From positions 372,001 through 436,000 of the forward strand of contig JAVYIG010000309.1 in the NCBI GenBank assembly GCA_035222895.1: DNA of 64,000 nt. The letters run 5' to 3'. The notes under the pieces are model-generated. The model made no database searches. It worked only from the letters and a program-made list of their open reading frames with translations, and was not told the DNA's origin. Source of the stretch: Strongylocentrotus droebachiensis (lineage: Eukaryota > Echinodermata > Echinoidea > Camarodonta > Strongylocentrotidae). This document shows positions 12,701 through 28,100 of the stretch, piece after piece. The position numbers were made by a program, and so were the translations under genes. Every line of letters starts with the position of its first letter. Within the stretch, counting starts at the first letter, position 1.

Positions 12701-14857
12701 ATAAAAATTTAGCCTGTTATCCAGACTGTCCACTTTGAACAAAATACTATCTGAACATTTAACTGAAAGAGGACTAATCAAACACCCAAACCCCTATATG
12801 CATTTTGCACTGTTTATTTGGTGTTCTCTGCTTGAATACTTTGGATAATAATGTAAAGATATGATAATTTTTTTGTTTGTTTGCTTTTTCGTTTGTTTAG
12901 GGTTCTTTTGGTGGGGGTTGGATGGGGGACATTTTATTGTAATGATATATTTTGTTGGGGGGGGGGTGGGGGGACTGATGTTGGTCTCCTGTAATAGACC
13001 AGTTCACGGTTAGCACCTTACTGCAATGACCCCGAATATCCACAGATCTTCAAAACATGAAGAGGTCACACTTTGTACATTTTGAAATAATCACTCCTAT
13101 AGTGATGGAGGTGCTTTATAAATAGCCTTTGTTCCCCCTTTTCAAAGAAAACTTCCACCTGTGTACCATGGAGTGCACTATAGGTGCATAAATGAATAAT
13201 GTTACATAACTTTCATGAGCACGTATCCAGTATTTTGTCTCCGTGTATTTCAAAATTTGTTCTGCAATGACCTTTATCTGCTCATGCTCAGACTGCAACC
13301 GTGAACTGGCTTATTGTGTACAGGTGTTCTTTTCAAGAATAATGTAAATTTCCATTGGCAGCAGCACATGGGGGGGGGGGGGTGTTGGATGTTAGGGGGC
13401 TAGTTTGACCAAGAAAAACCTACTTATTGGGAATGAATAAAATGCTTAAATTCTTAAGTCACATGATTTTAGCAACTAGGAAGCAAGCCATAGTCAAGGT
13501 TAGATCAAAGGATTGTCCAAGGTTGGAGGATTGCCAGTATAGAATCAGATTCTTTTTTATTCCTATGATTCATGATTATGAAAGGTTCTTCAATCTCTCA
13601 GCGAATACAAATGCATGCTTCTAAAAATATCCCCATGTCCCCCTCAATTAATCTTCTCAAACACATTGATAAATTTTTTTGGCCATTAGACAAAAGAAAA
13701 GTATGAACTGGTTTGAACTGTACCTCAGAACAAACATAAATATTGATTTGATTTGCAATATTTGTATGTTTGAAATTATTGTTGAAATTGTTGAAAATAA
13801 TCTTTTGTATTTGAATTAGGGTTTGCAGAACAATTGGTTATAGTAATTGCTTTTAATTATTGTCTAGTGTTAAGCGCTGTAATCGTAGATGATACAGCAT
13901 TGTCTTAACAATAATTGGAATTCAATCAGGTTTAAATTTTAGCAGAATATGAGCCAATGAGTTTAAAGACCATCAAGTTACTTTCTCATGTACTGGCTAG
14001 ATCTGAACAAACTTACATGTACATGATTCTGTGAATTCCTTATCATTTGTAAATTCTGCCTTTTCTTAAAAGCTGGTGAAACCACGACAAGTTTCTTTTC
14101 CCCGACTTTTGAAGGATATTTGTCAGATTATTGGATACTCTGACTGGAGCCCCATTATTCGCTAAGTATATTTTAGCAGAGGTCAAGTGTTGTTATGTGC
14201 AGACAATTGCGTGAAATAATGAGTTCTCATCAAGGGTTGTGATCATTGCCACACTTTTAAAAGCATCCTTCAAACTTTCTTGACAATTCACTGTATCCTT
14301 GCGTTATTATGTGCAGCCTAATTCATGTGCTGGCAAACTCACAAGGATTTCCATTGCCTGCAAAGGAGATTTTAATTCCTCTTGATTAAAAGTTCTATTA
14401 CACTTTTCTGGAAAATGTTAGCATTTTTTTGCAATATTACTGCATTACACCTTTGTAGTTATGTTGCCAATATAAAAATCATTTGGTCTTGGCTTTCGTC
14501 ATTAAAAAAAAGAGAGATTCAATTAAAAATGATGTCTTTAATTGTCCATCTGGCCTTTCCCTCTCCTATTCTCGCTTTTTCTCCTTCCTCTTACTCTTCC
14601 TTTTCCTTGCTCTTCCTTCCCTGGATGACAAGCCCCTTGCAGATCAGCTAGGAGACACTGATTCATTTGCCCAGTGTATGTAGATTCCATGGAACCATAC
14701 CCAGGTGGCAATCCCTAGAAAACAAGCCTCTACCTGATCAGCTATTAATACTCACTCCAACTTTGCTTCCCTCCCCCATCTCTCAATGTCTTCTTTTTCT
14801 CTCTTTCCTTTTCATTTGCTCCTCTCTCCATCCCTTTCTCCTTCCCCTCTCATTCTC

Positions 14858-14889
<32 letters not shown>

Positions 14890-17800
14890 TCTTTCACCAT
14901 TCATTGCCCAGTTGACTAAGATTCCATGGAACCATAATCAGGTTTGATCTCTAGAAAACAAGCCCCTACCTGATCAGCTATTAATACTCTCCCCAACTTT
15001 GCTTCTTTCTCTCTCTTTCCTTTTCATTTTCTCCTCTCTATCCGTTTCTCCTTCCCCTCTCTCTCCCCTCTCTCTCTCTTCTTTCACCATTCATTGCCCA
15101 GTGGATTAAGATTCCATGGAACCACATCCAGGTTCATTCCCTGGATGACAAGCCCCTTGCAGATCAGCTAGGAGACACTGATTAACAGGGCGCAAACAGG
15201 GATGACTCACACCAAATTACGAGTACATCTGAAAAGATCAAATTGATATCATCCTGTTTAGAGCTCACAAAAATGTTCTGTCTACAAAACCTTTTCAGCT
15301 GAAGCACCTTTTCTTTGAAATAATTTACCATTGAATTTGAGAATCCAAGCTGAAATCTCATCTTTTTAAACAATTCCTGTACTTGGCACTATGACACTCA
15401 TCCAAACTCTCTTATTCTTTCTATTTTTCTTATGCGCCTCGGAATAGAATTGTCTTGATAGTAAGCGCTATATAAATGCCTATTATTGTTATTATTATTA
15501 TTAACATGTACAGTCAAACCTGCTTTAGCGACCACCTGTATAGGAAGAACATCTGTCTATAAAAGCCAAATTATTTGTTTCCCTTGAAATTGGTTCGTCA
15601 TTGAAACATATCATAAAGGAACCTGTACATGGAGACCACCTGTCTGTAAAGACCACTTTCTTGTCTCCTTTGAGCTGTCTTTATATACAGGTTTCACTGT
15701 AAGATCATGACTTACATGTATCAGGTCTGATCCAGGGATTCAGCAGGAATGGGATCACTCGGGTAGGTCATTTTTGAAGAATTCTTTCAACCCATTGCCT
15801 TCTGGAACCAAGTGTTTCAGTATTGAAGCCTATGGGAATAAGAGAATTCCGTAGTCAACAGGTTAACATGCAAGTTGTTGAACTGTGGATCACGTGGTGC
15901 GTGCTTTGAGTCCTATATAATGTCATTTGGCAAGACATCAATCTACATTTGCCACTCTCAATGCAGGTGTTTAAAATGGGTACCAGTAGGAAGAAATTCC
16001 TTGAATGCGGTGAGCACCGAAAACGTAAGCCTACTGTAACAGCCAGGGAAATATTTGAGTGCTTTAAGGAATGACGAGTGAGATGTCTGTTTGCCCCTTC
16101 CTATAAAATGAATACAAATTTAAATGACTTACATGTAAGAGTTGAGACTTTTTTAAATCCTAAGAAATATTGTCATTTAAGTTTGGTAATACAGTGTACT
16201 ATTACCTTGTGGATTTATGTTCGGTTTAGAGGAGGGGAAAAAACATGTATGAGTCATTTTGGGTTACATCGGGGCTACAGTAATTGTAAGCCAGCCAGTG
16301 CATATATGCATACACATGTAGCTGTCCTCCACACTTGTCTTGAGTGAGGAAAGATGTGCAAACAGGTTTGCGTAACCTCTTCCCTTTCTTAATCATTTCA
16401 CCTTCCCCTATCTCCCCCCTGCTATTCTTCCTGTTCGTGGCTTCCGTCTCCCTCCTATCCCACTTTCCCTCTTGTAATTTACAAATTGAGTTTTCAGTTG
16501 TCCCATGCTTATTGCAAGTATCTGTTGATGCTAAATTATTAGTCATCAAACATTAAAGCTCCAATCTTACATGGATTACATCCTGTCAGCTCGCCGACAC
16601 CTGTCATCTGCTAGACCACCAGTAGCCATGCAGGTCCATACATTGACATGTCATGGTCACGCAGATACGACTTTGGACTATGGATCAACTATATGCCCCT
16701 TGGTATAAGGAGTTGCGTTTTAGTTGCCTCTTACCCCACTTTCCGTCTTGTAATTTACAAATTGAGTTTTGTCCCATGCTGATTGCAAGTAGTATTAAAT
16801 CTGTTGATGCTAAATTATTAGTCATCAAACATTAAAGCCTAAATCTTTAACATTGAGTACATCCCATCAGCTTGCCGACCTCTGTCATCTGCTAGGCTAC
16901 CAGTAGGCAGGTCTATGGTCACGAGGATATGACTTTGGACTATGGATCATCTATGCCCCTTGGTGTAAGGAGTTGCCTTTTATCATGATCGAGGTACATG
17001 TACATGGAAGCTGCGCCTACTATAAAGCACAAGGCTAATCTAGTGACTCGTGGATTTGCAATAGACCGTTTTACTAACAAATTACAATTCTATGCATACT
17101 TTACACTATTGTTTGTTCTTGACAACCTGAAAGCTTGCATGAAGCTTGCCGGACATAGCAACAAGTAATGTATAACTTGTCACTAGGTCCCCAGGAAAGA
17201 AACATCCATAAATTTGAATATGTTAGTAAACCGTTCTATTGATTCACATCAAACCCTAATCTATACAGTGTAGAGGGGGTCATGAGTGGCTCTTCTCCAT
17301 ACATGTACGTACAGTACTGTACATGAATGTCTACAGTACCTGCATACCAGCCCTAATCCAGGACCCTAGGGATGCGTCTTGAGTTGGATTCTACAACACT
17401 TGCTCTGGCGAATTATGATCAGTTTGACATTGCTACACTAACAAAATTCCTAACTTCGGTGTCCAGCACTTATAAAGTGCCGTAACCCTAAACCTAACCT
17501 TAAACCCAATTACAATACATTTCCTAACCCTATATCTTTAACGAAATAAAACCTTTAGTTAAAGCAATTCTCGCCCAGAGCATGTATCAGATTCAACCTG
17601 AGCGGAGCACTGCATTTTGCATCTTAGCCCAAATAATCTGGATACCATTACGTGCATGTTATTTGATCTTGAAAATTCTGGAACACTTTTTCAATTTTCC
17701 CCAACTGAATTGCATCTTTATTTATAAGCAAATTCACCTACATGTACATATAGTAACCTCATCTCTCTGCCTTGAGCCAAGTTTTGTGGCCCACACGTCT

Positions 17801-19125
17801 GGCTCATGTACAAACCTCTACATGTACACGGACACGTGCACGTACACCAGCTATTCCCCAGGGTAATGCTGCATTATTGTAGAGCGCTTAGTGACTTCTG
17901 ACAAAGTAAGTGTTAGGCGCTATATAAGCACTGTAATTATTATTATTATTATAGTCAACCTGTTCGAAACGAAGAGCCCCTCCTACTACCCATCATCTCT
18001 ATTAAACTGGCGCTATAGTTCTCCAACCAACCATCATTTTCAGGACTACCGACAGTCCTTTTCAGGACTCCCCCAATCCTCCATCCCCTCTCACATGGTG
18101 CAACCGTAAGCCTACTGTATACATGTAGGCTCATGTCATGTATGGAATGAAATTTCAAATACTCTTTGATAGGTAAGGGTTCTTTCCCACAGTGTAAACA
18201 AGTTGATAAATGAATACCGTACTTTTTGATAAGGTGGATGTCTATTGAAGATGAAGATAAAAATGATAGGTAGCTTGCAGGGTAAATGCAGCTAATGTGT
18301 TGTTTCTTTATATCAGAAAGTTTCAGTCAGGAAAAAAAGGCATCCTAATATCAGGAATATTTGATCAAAACTCATCCAAAGGTTTACATCAAAGTTGGAG
18401 TTAAGAATATTCTGCTTGACCAATATCTTTTGATGAATATATATCCATATATGAAACATTTGAAATACATTGACATTTTGATACATTAGAAATATGTTGA
18501 TATGGAAGAGAACACTTCATCTTCTGAAGCAGACTAAACGACATGAAAATTGATCTTTTTGGCAAGTAATCTAACCTCAGTGTGTGTAACCGATGCAGCA
18601 AACAGATTAAGAATTCTTCCCAAATTTCAGCAGGGAAAAAAGGGGGAATTTAATATAAACCAATGGCTTACAACTTACGAGGAAAGGAAATACTATCATG
18701 TTTTGTCACTCCCAAGTATAAAGTTTCTTGCAAAACATTCCACTATTATGCGCTTTGTGCGAGTCTTTGGATATATGTGAGCAAGAAGAGAGAAGAAGAA
18801 AGAGAGAGATGTATATATATAGAGAGAGAGAAAGAGAGATGGGTAAAAAATGAAAGAACAACAGTAGAAGAAAGCTACAGAACAGGATTGCAAAGAAGAA
18901 AAAAAACCTGGAAAATATACTGAGAGAGAGAGAGAGAGAGGCGAGGGGTGGGGGACAGGTAGACATTCATATACCTTAAGAGACAGAGAAAAAGTGAGAA
19001 CCTCATACAAAGAGACAGGGTTAAAGAGAAAAATGGTAAGCTGAGAAACATAGTGAGACCGGTGCAGCAACTGTACAAGATGGACATTTTGAAAATTTAG
19101 AAATGCTTGAGAGTGAGAGAGAGAA

Positions 19126-19163
<38 letters not shown>

Positions 19164-22100
19164 TGAGAGAGAAAGAGAGGGGGGGGGGGGGGGGTCATAA
19201 ATTTAGTCAGACTGGCAGACAAGATTTTATTTGTGAAGAGAGCCACCCAAGTGGAAGTTTATATTCAAGAAGAAAGACAATGAGGTAGAATTTCTGACTG
19301 AGCTAGAGAGATTACAATCAGGATTAATATTGACATCATAAATATTGTAGTGACAATTATAAAGATACAAATGACAAGAAAGATAACAAAATCGTGAAAA
19401 ATGAAAGGGGAGAAGGCATACATGTAGCTATGCGTGGTATTTTGACTGTATTTTTTGTATAGTTTCTCTTACAGATGAACAATTATAAAGTGTTCTTATT
19501 GTGTACTTTATATTTAACCTACTTATGCCTTTCTTTCTTGTGAAGTTGACGGTGAGAAAATGATGGTAAATAAAATGATAATAAATAGATAATACTACTT
19601 ATAGGTAAGTAAATACAATTTTGTTAATGACCAACAAGAAGATTATCATCATAAGAAATATCTCTTTCTCTCTTTTAGCCTTATCTTTTTCTTGAAAATG
19701 AAAATGCTCCTTCAAGTTGTTGTTGCTTTGGAAAAATCTTATCCAAGGCGAAGTGTCAACGCAAACTGAACTGGGCATCTTCCCAACCTGTCATGGAATG
19801 TAGACATAGAGTGAGAGAGTGGCATTTGACAGGGACTGGGCGGAACCGAAGCAACATTTTCTGGCAGTCAACTACCCATTCATCCCTCATTAGAGCAATT
19901 ATCCCAGAGATATTTACCCTACTTTCATACTACCTGAATATAGCTGTTCCAGAATCATTAAGCTATAAAGTACAGTCATGTACATGTAATTGCCTGTTTT
20001 CTAGTCTGAACCTTATGTAATGAAACGTCATATAACGAAACGTCATATAATGAAACGTCATATGGTGAATCGTCATAATGAAATGTCATATAGCAAAATG
20101 TATGTTTGAGCATCGTTTTGAGGGAAACTTGAAGGGGAATTGGTCCCATTCTTGTCTGAATATTGTATCTTATAAATTTATTTACCATAAATGTGGGAGG
20201 GGCTTATCATGATCGCGGAATGATGATTGGCCAGCTGTTGTATCAATAAATTCCTACAAGAATACATTCTTTAATAGTACACAATGTTTCTTTATAATAT
20301 GATGGTTCCTAGTCTGTTCACATGTTCTGCCCCTCTCACTATTATTATAATGATTATTTATCAGAGTATCGTATGATTTCCTGTAGTCTGAACAAGCCTT
20401 TCTACAGCTCTTGTTAAACAGTAACACCCTTGATTAAATTGGCAAAGGGCAACATGCACAAGATAGTGCCTAAGGAGTTCTCTTCTCTCTTCATCTCATT
20501 AAAAGGCAGATTAAAATGATCAATTTATGGGCTGTCACTATGTCAGCTTTTTGATGCGACTTACGTAATTGTAACTATGTTTTTCCTGACGAGATTGCCA
20601 AGATTTGTGCCATTTTATGATGGGAAAAAAACAACTTCATGTACTCTTGTCCCACAAGTGCTTTCAAGTGCTCAAATGCATTACCTTCAGTGACAGAAGC
20701 TCCAATTTGTATTTTATGGTTTGCTGAGAGCCAAAATGGCATTAATTAATACCCATCATCATCTCCTTTTGGGCTTTTAATAGCAGATGATTTCATGGAA
20801 ATGTTGATGGATTCTTTTGACTTCTCCTCTATATTATAACCTGTATTCTTCTGCAACTTACAATGTACATATAACGTTACACATGGTAGAACATGAACAA
20901 ATACAGGCTCTTTTGGAGAAGAAAAAAAATCTGCCATGCATCGCATTGCATTGCATTGCATCTAAAAAAAAGTACTTTCGTAGTCTGCCTCTTTCCTCCT
21001 CTATCTCGAAATAGAATATTTCATTTCCAAAATGTAAAGGTAAAATTTCCAAAGTTACTAATCAATCGATGGTAAAGGGATATTAGCAGATGTTATCAAT
21101 CCGCAAACATTTTTTTAAAAGATTGTTAGACCACTGTATAAATCAAAATCTTGCATCAAATATCAACTAATTTTGTCATTAATTCAAAGGATGATGCAAT
21201 CTAAAAGAAATTTCATATTCATACTTTTTTGTGTAGTATTTACAAAGCAAACAGCATCCTGCCTGAGAAGGGGAATTCTGAGGGTTGAAACTAAGGAGGT
21301 TAAATAATTTCTTTAGATAATTAATATAGGGAAATCCATATAATCTGGAAGTATACATTTCCTTTAATTTACAAATTACTCTAAGAATGTTGATACAACC
21401 AAGGGGATTATCTCTAATTCAACACAATTTTATATTCATTTGAATTAATTGAGCTTTATTAATATACGTTTTAATCCTCCTACACATTTATTATGATTGT
21501 GACATCACCTGCTAGCTTTTAAGCTTTGTAATCTTAATTAAACAAGATTCATTATTGCATGTTTTTCAGTACTATGAGCCATATCTCCAGGAAGAAATGT
21601 CTATTTTGGGCCACATCACATGTTGTTGCTATTCTATGATGATTATCTCACTATGCTAATTTTGGCCACGGAAACTGAACCAAGTTTCATACAAGAAGCA
21701 TGGTGAGACTTTGCCACCTGTGGGCAAACACCGAGTATGACATTGCTTGGGTATTTGTAATTTGGGTAGGGAATCCTAAGTTTTTCTTTTAGCTTACAAA
21801 GTTCTTGTTAAATTTGAATGTACAGTACATCATTGATCGCTTAATTTTGATAAAGAAGCAGTGTGCTTATTCCTTTGAAAGATAATGACATATTCAGTTT
21901 TCATGAGTATGCTTGACCAAAATAATTTCTACCATATTTAGTACACTCTTTTCACTGCTGTTTCTTGTCAAAAGTTTTCTAGACAAAATTGAAATTCAAT
22001 CATCATCATTTCCTGCAATTTTTGCCTTTGAAATACTAATGTGAAACATTTTGCGAAGATTATTGCATCTGTTCTCTCGACTTCTGATACATTGTAACAT

Positions 22101-25100
22101 GTACATGTAGGTACCCCAGGCTATAGACTGTGGAATAGCAACACGTTTTGTACAGAGTCAACAAAGCCTTCATTGTAATTAATAATTGTTTCTTTCTTAT
22201 TAAGAGCTTTTAAAGAATACTGATCAGAGCGCTATGATACAACAAAAACGTATTTGTAACAATAACATACTTCTAACACTTTATAGCAGTAAACATAGTA
22301 GTTATTTATGTATACTTCAGTGCCAGAAAGGTGTTAATTAAACCATTTAACACAGACTTAACACCTCTCTGACTCACAGCAGCAATATGAACTTGACTTA
22401 ATTTAATTACGATGGGAAGAGTTGGGTGTTTATTTAAAAGTACACTGAACTCATATTTAAATCTTGTACTGATATTCAGTTGTCAGTGCGTTCTGATGCA
22501 GCTGTCAAATCTCAATCACAATGCAGTTATCTCCAGTATTAGATCAATGCCCTCTAATCTTTACTCCCCTTTCAAGGAAGATGATTTTATGAGTTACCTT
22601 TCCTGACATGTTACAGCATATTATAGGAACCTGATGCCTGGATGAATTTAATGCTGTCTAAACCCAGAATGCATTTTTCTTGCCTGGTTTAATATACCCC
22701 ATCTCTTTAATCTGTCTCCAGAATCTAGGTTCATAATTTTACAAAAAAACAAAATCATCTTCAAAAGAAACTTATATGCAACCTGTGACCCAGTATACAA
22801 AAAGAAATCAACGTTAATTTTCATTCCACTGGACCAACTCTAATGGACATTTTGGGGGTTAGATTTACGTTTTTATTGGAGTTCAATAACACTTTTTAAG
22901 TATATTTTTTGTTTCTTTGAAACAAGTCATGAAAATCAGTATTGATTTTATTATTTACGATATAAATCTACGTATCTACCTATTCTACTTTGCTATTGTT
23001 GCACCTCAACATTGCATAACCGAAACTTAAAACACATCGCCAAATTGCTCATACCCCCCCGCCCAAAGGCGCCCTCCGTGACCCTTGCGTCCGAGCGCCG
23101 CCAACGTAACCTCTTCCTCTTATCACGAGTTCCCTAGGACACACCTTGGTAAAGGCGCTGGGGATGGAGGGAGGGAAAATAGGTAGATACGTAGATTTAT
23201 ATCGTAAATAATAAAATCAATACTGATTTTCATGATTTACATCAATAAATCAACGTATCTACCTATTCTACTTTGCTAAAGACCAGCACAGATTAAAGCC
23301 GGGTGGTAAAAACCAAGCAAACATATCAACTTGATGAGAAATAGACGACGAAGACGACTTCAGAGAAGCGACCGCAAAAGCTCGTTCGCCCGCGGGCACA
23401 TCTTTGAGGCAAAAAACAGTAAAAGAACTTGGAGACTTCCAAAAAGCTGCTTTACAGATATCTCGAACTGAAACTCCGATGAAAAGAGCCCAAGACGTAC
23501 TGACACTGTGAGTATCATGGGCACGAGGAGTCCTGCCAGGCGTCAAGGCCTCAGGGCCCGCCGCCTTGATAGCCAAGACTAACCACCTGGAGATCTTATC
23601 CCGAGATGCCGCCGAAAGTGGCTCTCGAGAAACCAGAAAGAGCTGATCCGACTTGCGAAAAGGCTTCGTCTTGTAAAGATGCCATTTGAGGGCGCGAACG
23701 GGACACCACAGTCCGTCCCCGAAAACCGAAGAAAAATCCGACAAGGGATGAAGCACCACTTCCACTGAACCCGACGTGTCAGACTGATTCTAAGCAATAA
23801 AAGAAGCCTTGGGAATCAAACGAACCCCACGTCCTTCCCAGCGGATATGCCCAGGGGTAACTGAAAGGGTATGAAGTGAGCTCCTACGCTGACCAGAAGT
23901 GATTGCCATGAGAAAAACCGTCTTGACCGTAGTAAGCAGAAGCGTCGCAGAACACAGCGGTTCGAAGGGAGGGCCAAAACCTTGGGTAAACTCCACACTG
24001 GCGTCAGAGGTCTGAAGAAGGGTCTCTTAAGGAAGAAAGACTTCCAAAGAGCCGCTAGCTGAGGAGCAGAAGAAACCGAAGATAGCAGACCGATAGCCAC
24101 AAATCGTTGACAGAGCTCTCCCCTTGTCATACAAAGAGATCAGAAAGTCAGCAATAGAAGGTAAAGACGCCTCTCTAGGGGCGACGCCCACCTCCTCACA
24201 CCAAGTGTGAAAAACATCCAACCATGAGCTGAAAACCGTCCTGGTCGACTCTCGTCTACTCTGGACTAGAAATTGTGCAGCACGTTCGGAGAAACCTGAC
24301 GAACGAGCCCTCTTCCCGATAACCGCCAAGCGGTCAGACTGAGGATTTCCGGCCGCTGGTGTAGAAAACCAGACAGAGGTTGCGACACCAGATCCGGATG
24401 ACACGGCAACGACCACGGAGTCCCCACCAGGAGGGTCAGGAGGTCCTGAAACCACGACCTCGCCGGCCACCAAGGAGCTATGAGAATCATCATCGCTTGA
24501 TCTTCCCTGATCTTCCAGAGCACATGGGGAAACGACGCGAACGGGGGAAAGGCGTAAGCCCTCCATCCCTCTACGGGATCGCGAAAGCGTCCAGAGCAAA
24601 AGCTCCTGGTTCCCGGACTCTCAAGAAAATCGAGGAAAACGATGGTTGAGCGAAGTTGCGAAGAGATCGATGTCGAGAACACCGAACACTCTCCTCAGAT
24701 GCCTGAAGACAGTCGGAGTCAGAGTCCACTCCGAGGGAAGGCACTTGCCTCTGGAGAGAAAGTCCGCTAAGATATTCTCTTCGCCCGGGATATGTGATGC
24801 AATCGGGAACACCCTCGCCCCCTTGCACCACGCCCAGAGTTGAGAGGCCAACTCGTTCAGAGCCACAGAAAGAGTGCCTCCTTGTCTGTTGATGTACACC
24901 ATCACCGATACGTTGTCCGTAAGAATCAGAACCGAAAGACCCACCCGACGAGCACGGAAGTGACGAAGCGAAGCAAACACTCCCATGAGTTCCAACACAT
25001 TGATGTGGGGCAGAAATTCCAGATGACTCCAGTCTCCTGAAATCATTGACCCCTGGCAATGACCTCCCCAAACCAACAGCGACGCGTCCGTGGTGACGGT

Positions 25101-28100
25101 CACGGAAGGGAGAGGAACTCGGAAGCGTCCGCCCTGAAGGAAGAAGGAACGACGAAGCCAAGGACCTAGAAGACCCTTGATTCTGGACAACAGGGGGATC
25201 CATGACAAAAGAGAACTCACGCTCGGCTGATAAAACTCCAACAGAAAGAGTTGGAAGGGACTCATCAATAGTCGACAATCTGGAAGCATGTCGACTAGAC
25301 TGGAGAGAAACCCTAGCCACTGAAGCCAACGCTCGGCTTTCACCCGACGTGCACATCCCAGAGACCGAGCAGTCCTGACTATCGTCTCGACCCTGTCGAG
25401 ACTGGGACGAGCCAGCTGATGACGAATGTCCAGCTGAGCACCTAGGTAAGACGGCGTGCGAGTCGGAACGAATTCTGATTTCTCCCAATTTATGAGAAAT
25501 CCGATATCTTGAGTCGTACTGATCAGAATCTGCATATGATCCAACAGCCTGACTGACGCCACGACTCTCGTGAAAATCCGAGGAGCAGGGCGCAAACCGA
25601 ACAGGAGCGCTCTGTAACGGTAGAAATTGCCCCGGCACATGAAAATAAGCGTCGCGAAGATCCAAAGAAACCGCGACGTCTGCGGGATTCAATGAAGAAA
25701 GGATGGTTGCCAGATGATCCATTCGGAAAAGAACCTTTCCCAAATGAAGGTTAAACCGCTTCATGTTGAGAATCATTCTCAAAGAACCCGAGCACTTGGG
25801 CATTACGAACACCGGCGACAATTCCCGTACCACCGACAGAACAAATGCGTCGCTGGTGATCTTCTCCCACGCCGGGAGAAAACTCCGGAGCCGCCCGCCG
25901 ACCTAAGACCCAAGCACCCGGGGGAAGCCATCTCTAGAGAATGACTTCCCACCACCACGAAAGGGAGTCCGGGAAGATAGAAGAATCACGGTAAGAAGAA
26001 CCTCGAGACGAAGGACGACCACGATCCTGGTATTCCTCCTCGGCCGGGTACCAGTCCTGAGGGCGGCCCTTAGACTGGACGACGTTCTTACGAAAAGAAC
26101 CCGAAAACTTCAACTTTTCTTACGAGGTCTGGAGGAAGGAACCGGCTCTTGGACATCGCGAAAAGCAACGGACAGGTCTCGAGCCTGCTTCTCACCATCA
26201 ATCTCGGCTTGCAGTAGAGTAGTGAAACTATCTCCACAAAGGTGGGGGCTGGCCACTGGAATCTGCGGAAGCAGTCCTGGAATTTGATGCGGTCGAATGC
26301 CCAAAAAAGTGAGCACAGCCTCCCGACGATACTTCTCGATGGAATGCGAAGTCACCGCAAGCCGTGAGAAACGATCAAACAACAAAATGTCACTTTTATC
26401 AAAAGGACCACGAGTCCCAAACTTCTTCCCCAAACGACTGGCCACCGCCACAAGTTTGGGAGAAACCCGTTTAGGACACAAAAACAAAACCGCATCCTGA
26501 GGAACGAAAGCGTACTTGTCCACCTGCCGCTTAAGAAATCCCGTCGATGACGACAAGTCTTCTGCGGCATTCACAAATTCTTCTTCGTGTAGATCAGGAA
26601 GAAACAGTCCCTGACCCGCTGAAGAGTCCGAATTAGAAGACAGGAAGTCCCGCCGCCCCGACGAAAACACCGGGACGACACAAGAATCGGGCACATATTT
26701 GTGAAACAAGGCTAACGAATCCGCCGCCAGAGACACAAACGGAGTAGACGCATCATCCCCCACAACTGAACCAGACGACTGAGCGATGGAACCAGTGTCC
26801 CAACGATCAACCGAGCCCCCCCTATCTTGACCAGATAAACAGGGACGATCCGCGCCTCTCAGAGCGCCCAACGAAGCGTGAGGCGGAGAAGCAAACAGAG
26901 AGGACCCCGGCCGAATATGACAACTCGAAACCCGCACCGGCGACTGCTCAGGCGAGATCGATGCATCTTCGGAAAACTCCGAAAATAAATCAACCGCGAT
27001 CGGATCCGAAAGTGAAGTAGGACGAACCGGAGGAGCCGACTCGGGCACCGAAGATCGAAAAGCGTCAGCAACAGCCCGCATCCAATCCGAAAAATCCGGC
27101 GGGGGTGGAGGCACCGACAAAGGGAGAGTAGCCACCAAAGGCGGACCCCGAGGAGCCGCAAACGGTTCCGTAAAATCAGAACGCGGATTCTTCGAAGGAT
27201 AAACAAAATCCGAGGAAGAACCGGCCACAGCGTCCCGGGAACCCCGCCTCTTACGAGACGTAGCGGTAACGTAAAAGGCCGAAGGAACGGGACGGTTATC
27301 CGATAAAAGCCCGACGGTAGGAGCCGCAAACCGAATCGGGAAAACGGAACATGCACCGACGGAGAGGCGCGGTTAGTTGAAGCCCCAGGATCCGACTCGG
27401 CTGCACGGGTACCCGGACCGAAAACCGAAACCGGCAAATCCGACAAAGGGATAGAAGAACCGATCGGTGACCGGTTCAAGTCCGGATCCACGGAAGCAAC
27501 CCGAATATCCGTCGATGGCTTTGTGCACCGACCAAACAAAAGACCTGACGGAACAATTGTTGGCGGTGCAGAACTAAGGCCCGTTCCACCCAGAGTTAAT
27601 ACCTCTGGGTTTCCGGGAACCGTCTCGAGAGGAGATAAAATCGCCCCCTCGACCATTCTCATAGGCTTGCCTTGCCCGCAAAAATGTCTGCTGACATTTG
27701 CATCCCCGGGGTTTGCGGTGTCACCACCGCTCCCGAGGGGCGTAACCAACGAAGACTTATTAGTAGAATCCTTCGTCTTCGTATCCTTCGATGGATTTGT
27801 GCACCCACCAAACAAAAGACCTGACGGAACAATTGTTGGCGTTGCAGAACTAAGGCCCGTTCCACCCAGAGTTAATACCTCTGGGTTTCCGGGAACCGTC
27901 CCGAGAGGAGATAAAATCGCCCCCTCGACCATTCTCATAGGCTTCCCTTGCCCGCATCAACGTCCACTGACGTTCGCATCCCCGGGGTTTGCGGTGTCAC
28001 CACCGCTCCCGAGGGGCGTAACTAACGAAGACTTATTAATAGAATCCGTCGTCTTCGTTCTCGCGACAGAACTTGATTTCTTCTTCGTGAAACCTGCTAA

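Noticed and set aside
17460..17960. Possible tRNA-derived SINE body before the ATT tail at 17954
   Set aside because: I could not find A-box and B-box promoter motifs with correct spacing, so only the tail is annotated.
18696..19288. Several Ser/Leu- or Arg/Glu-rich open frames
   Set aside because: They are translations of (GA)n/(CT)n microsatellites.
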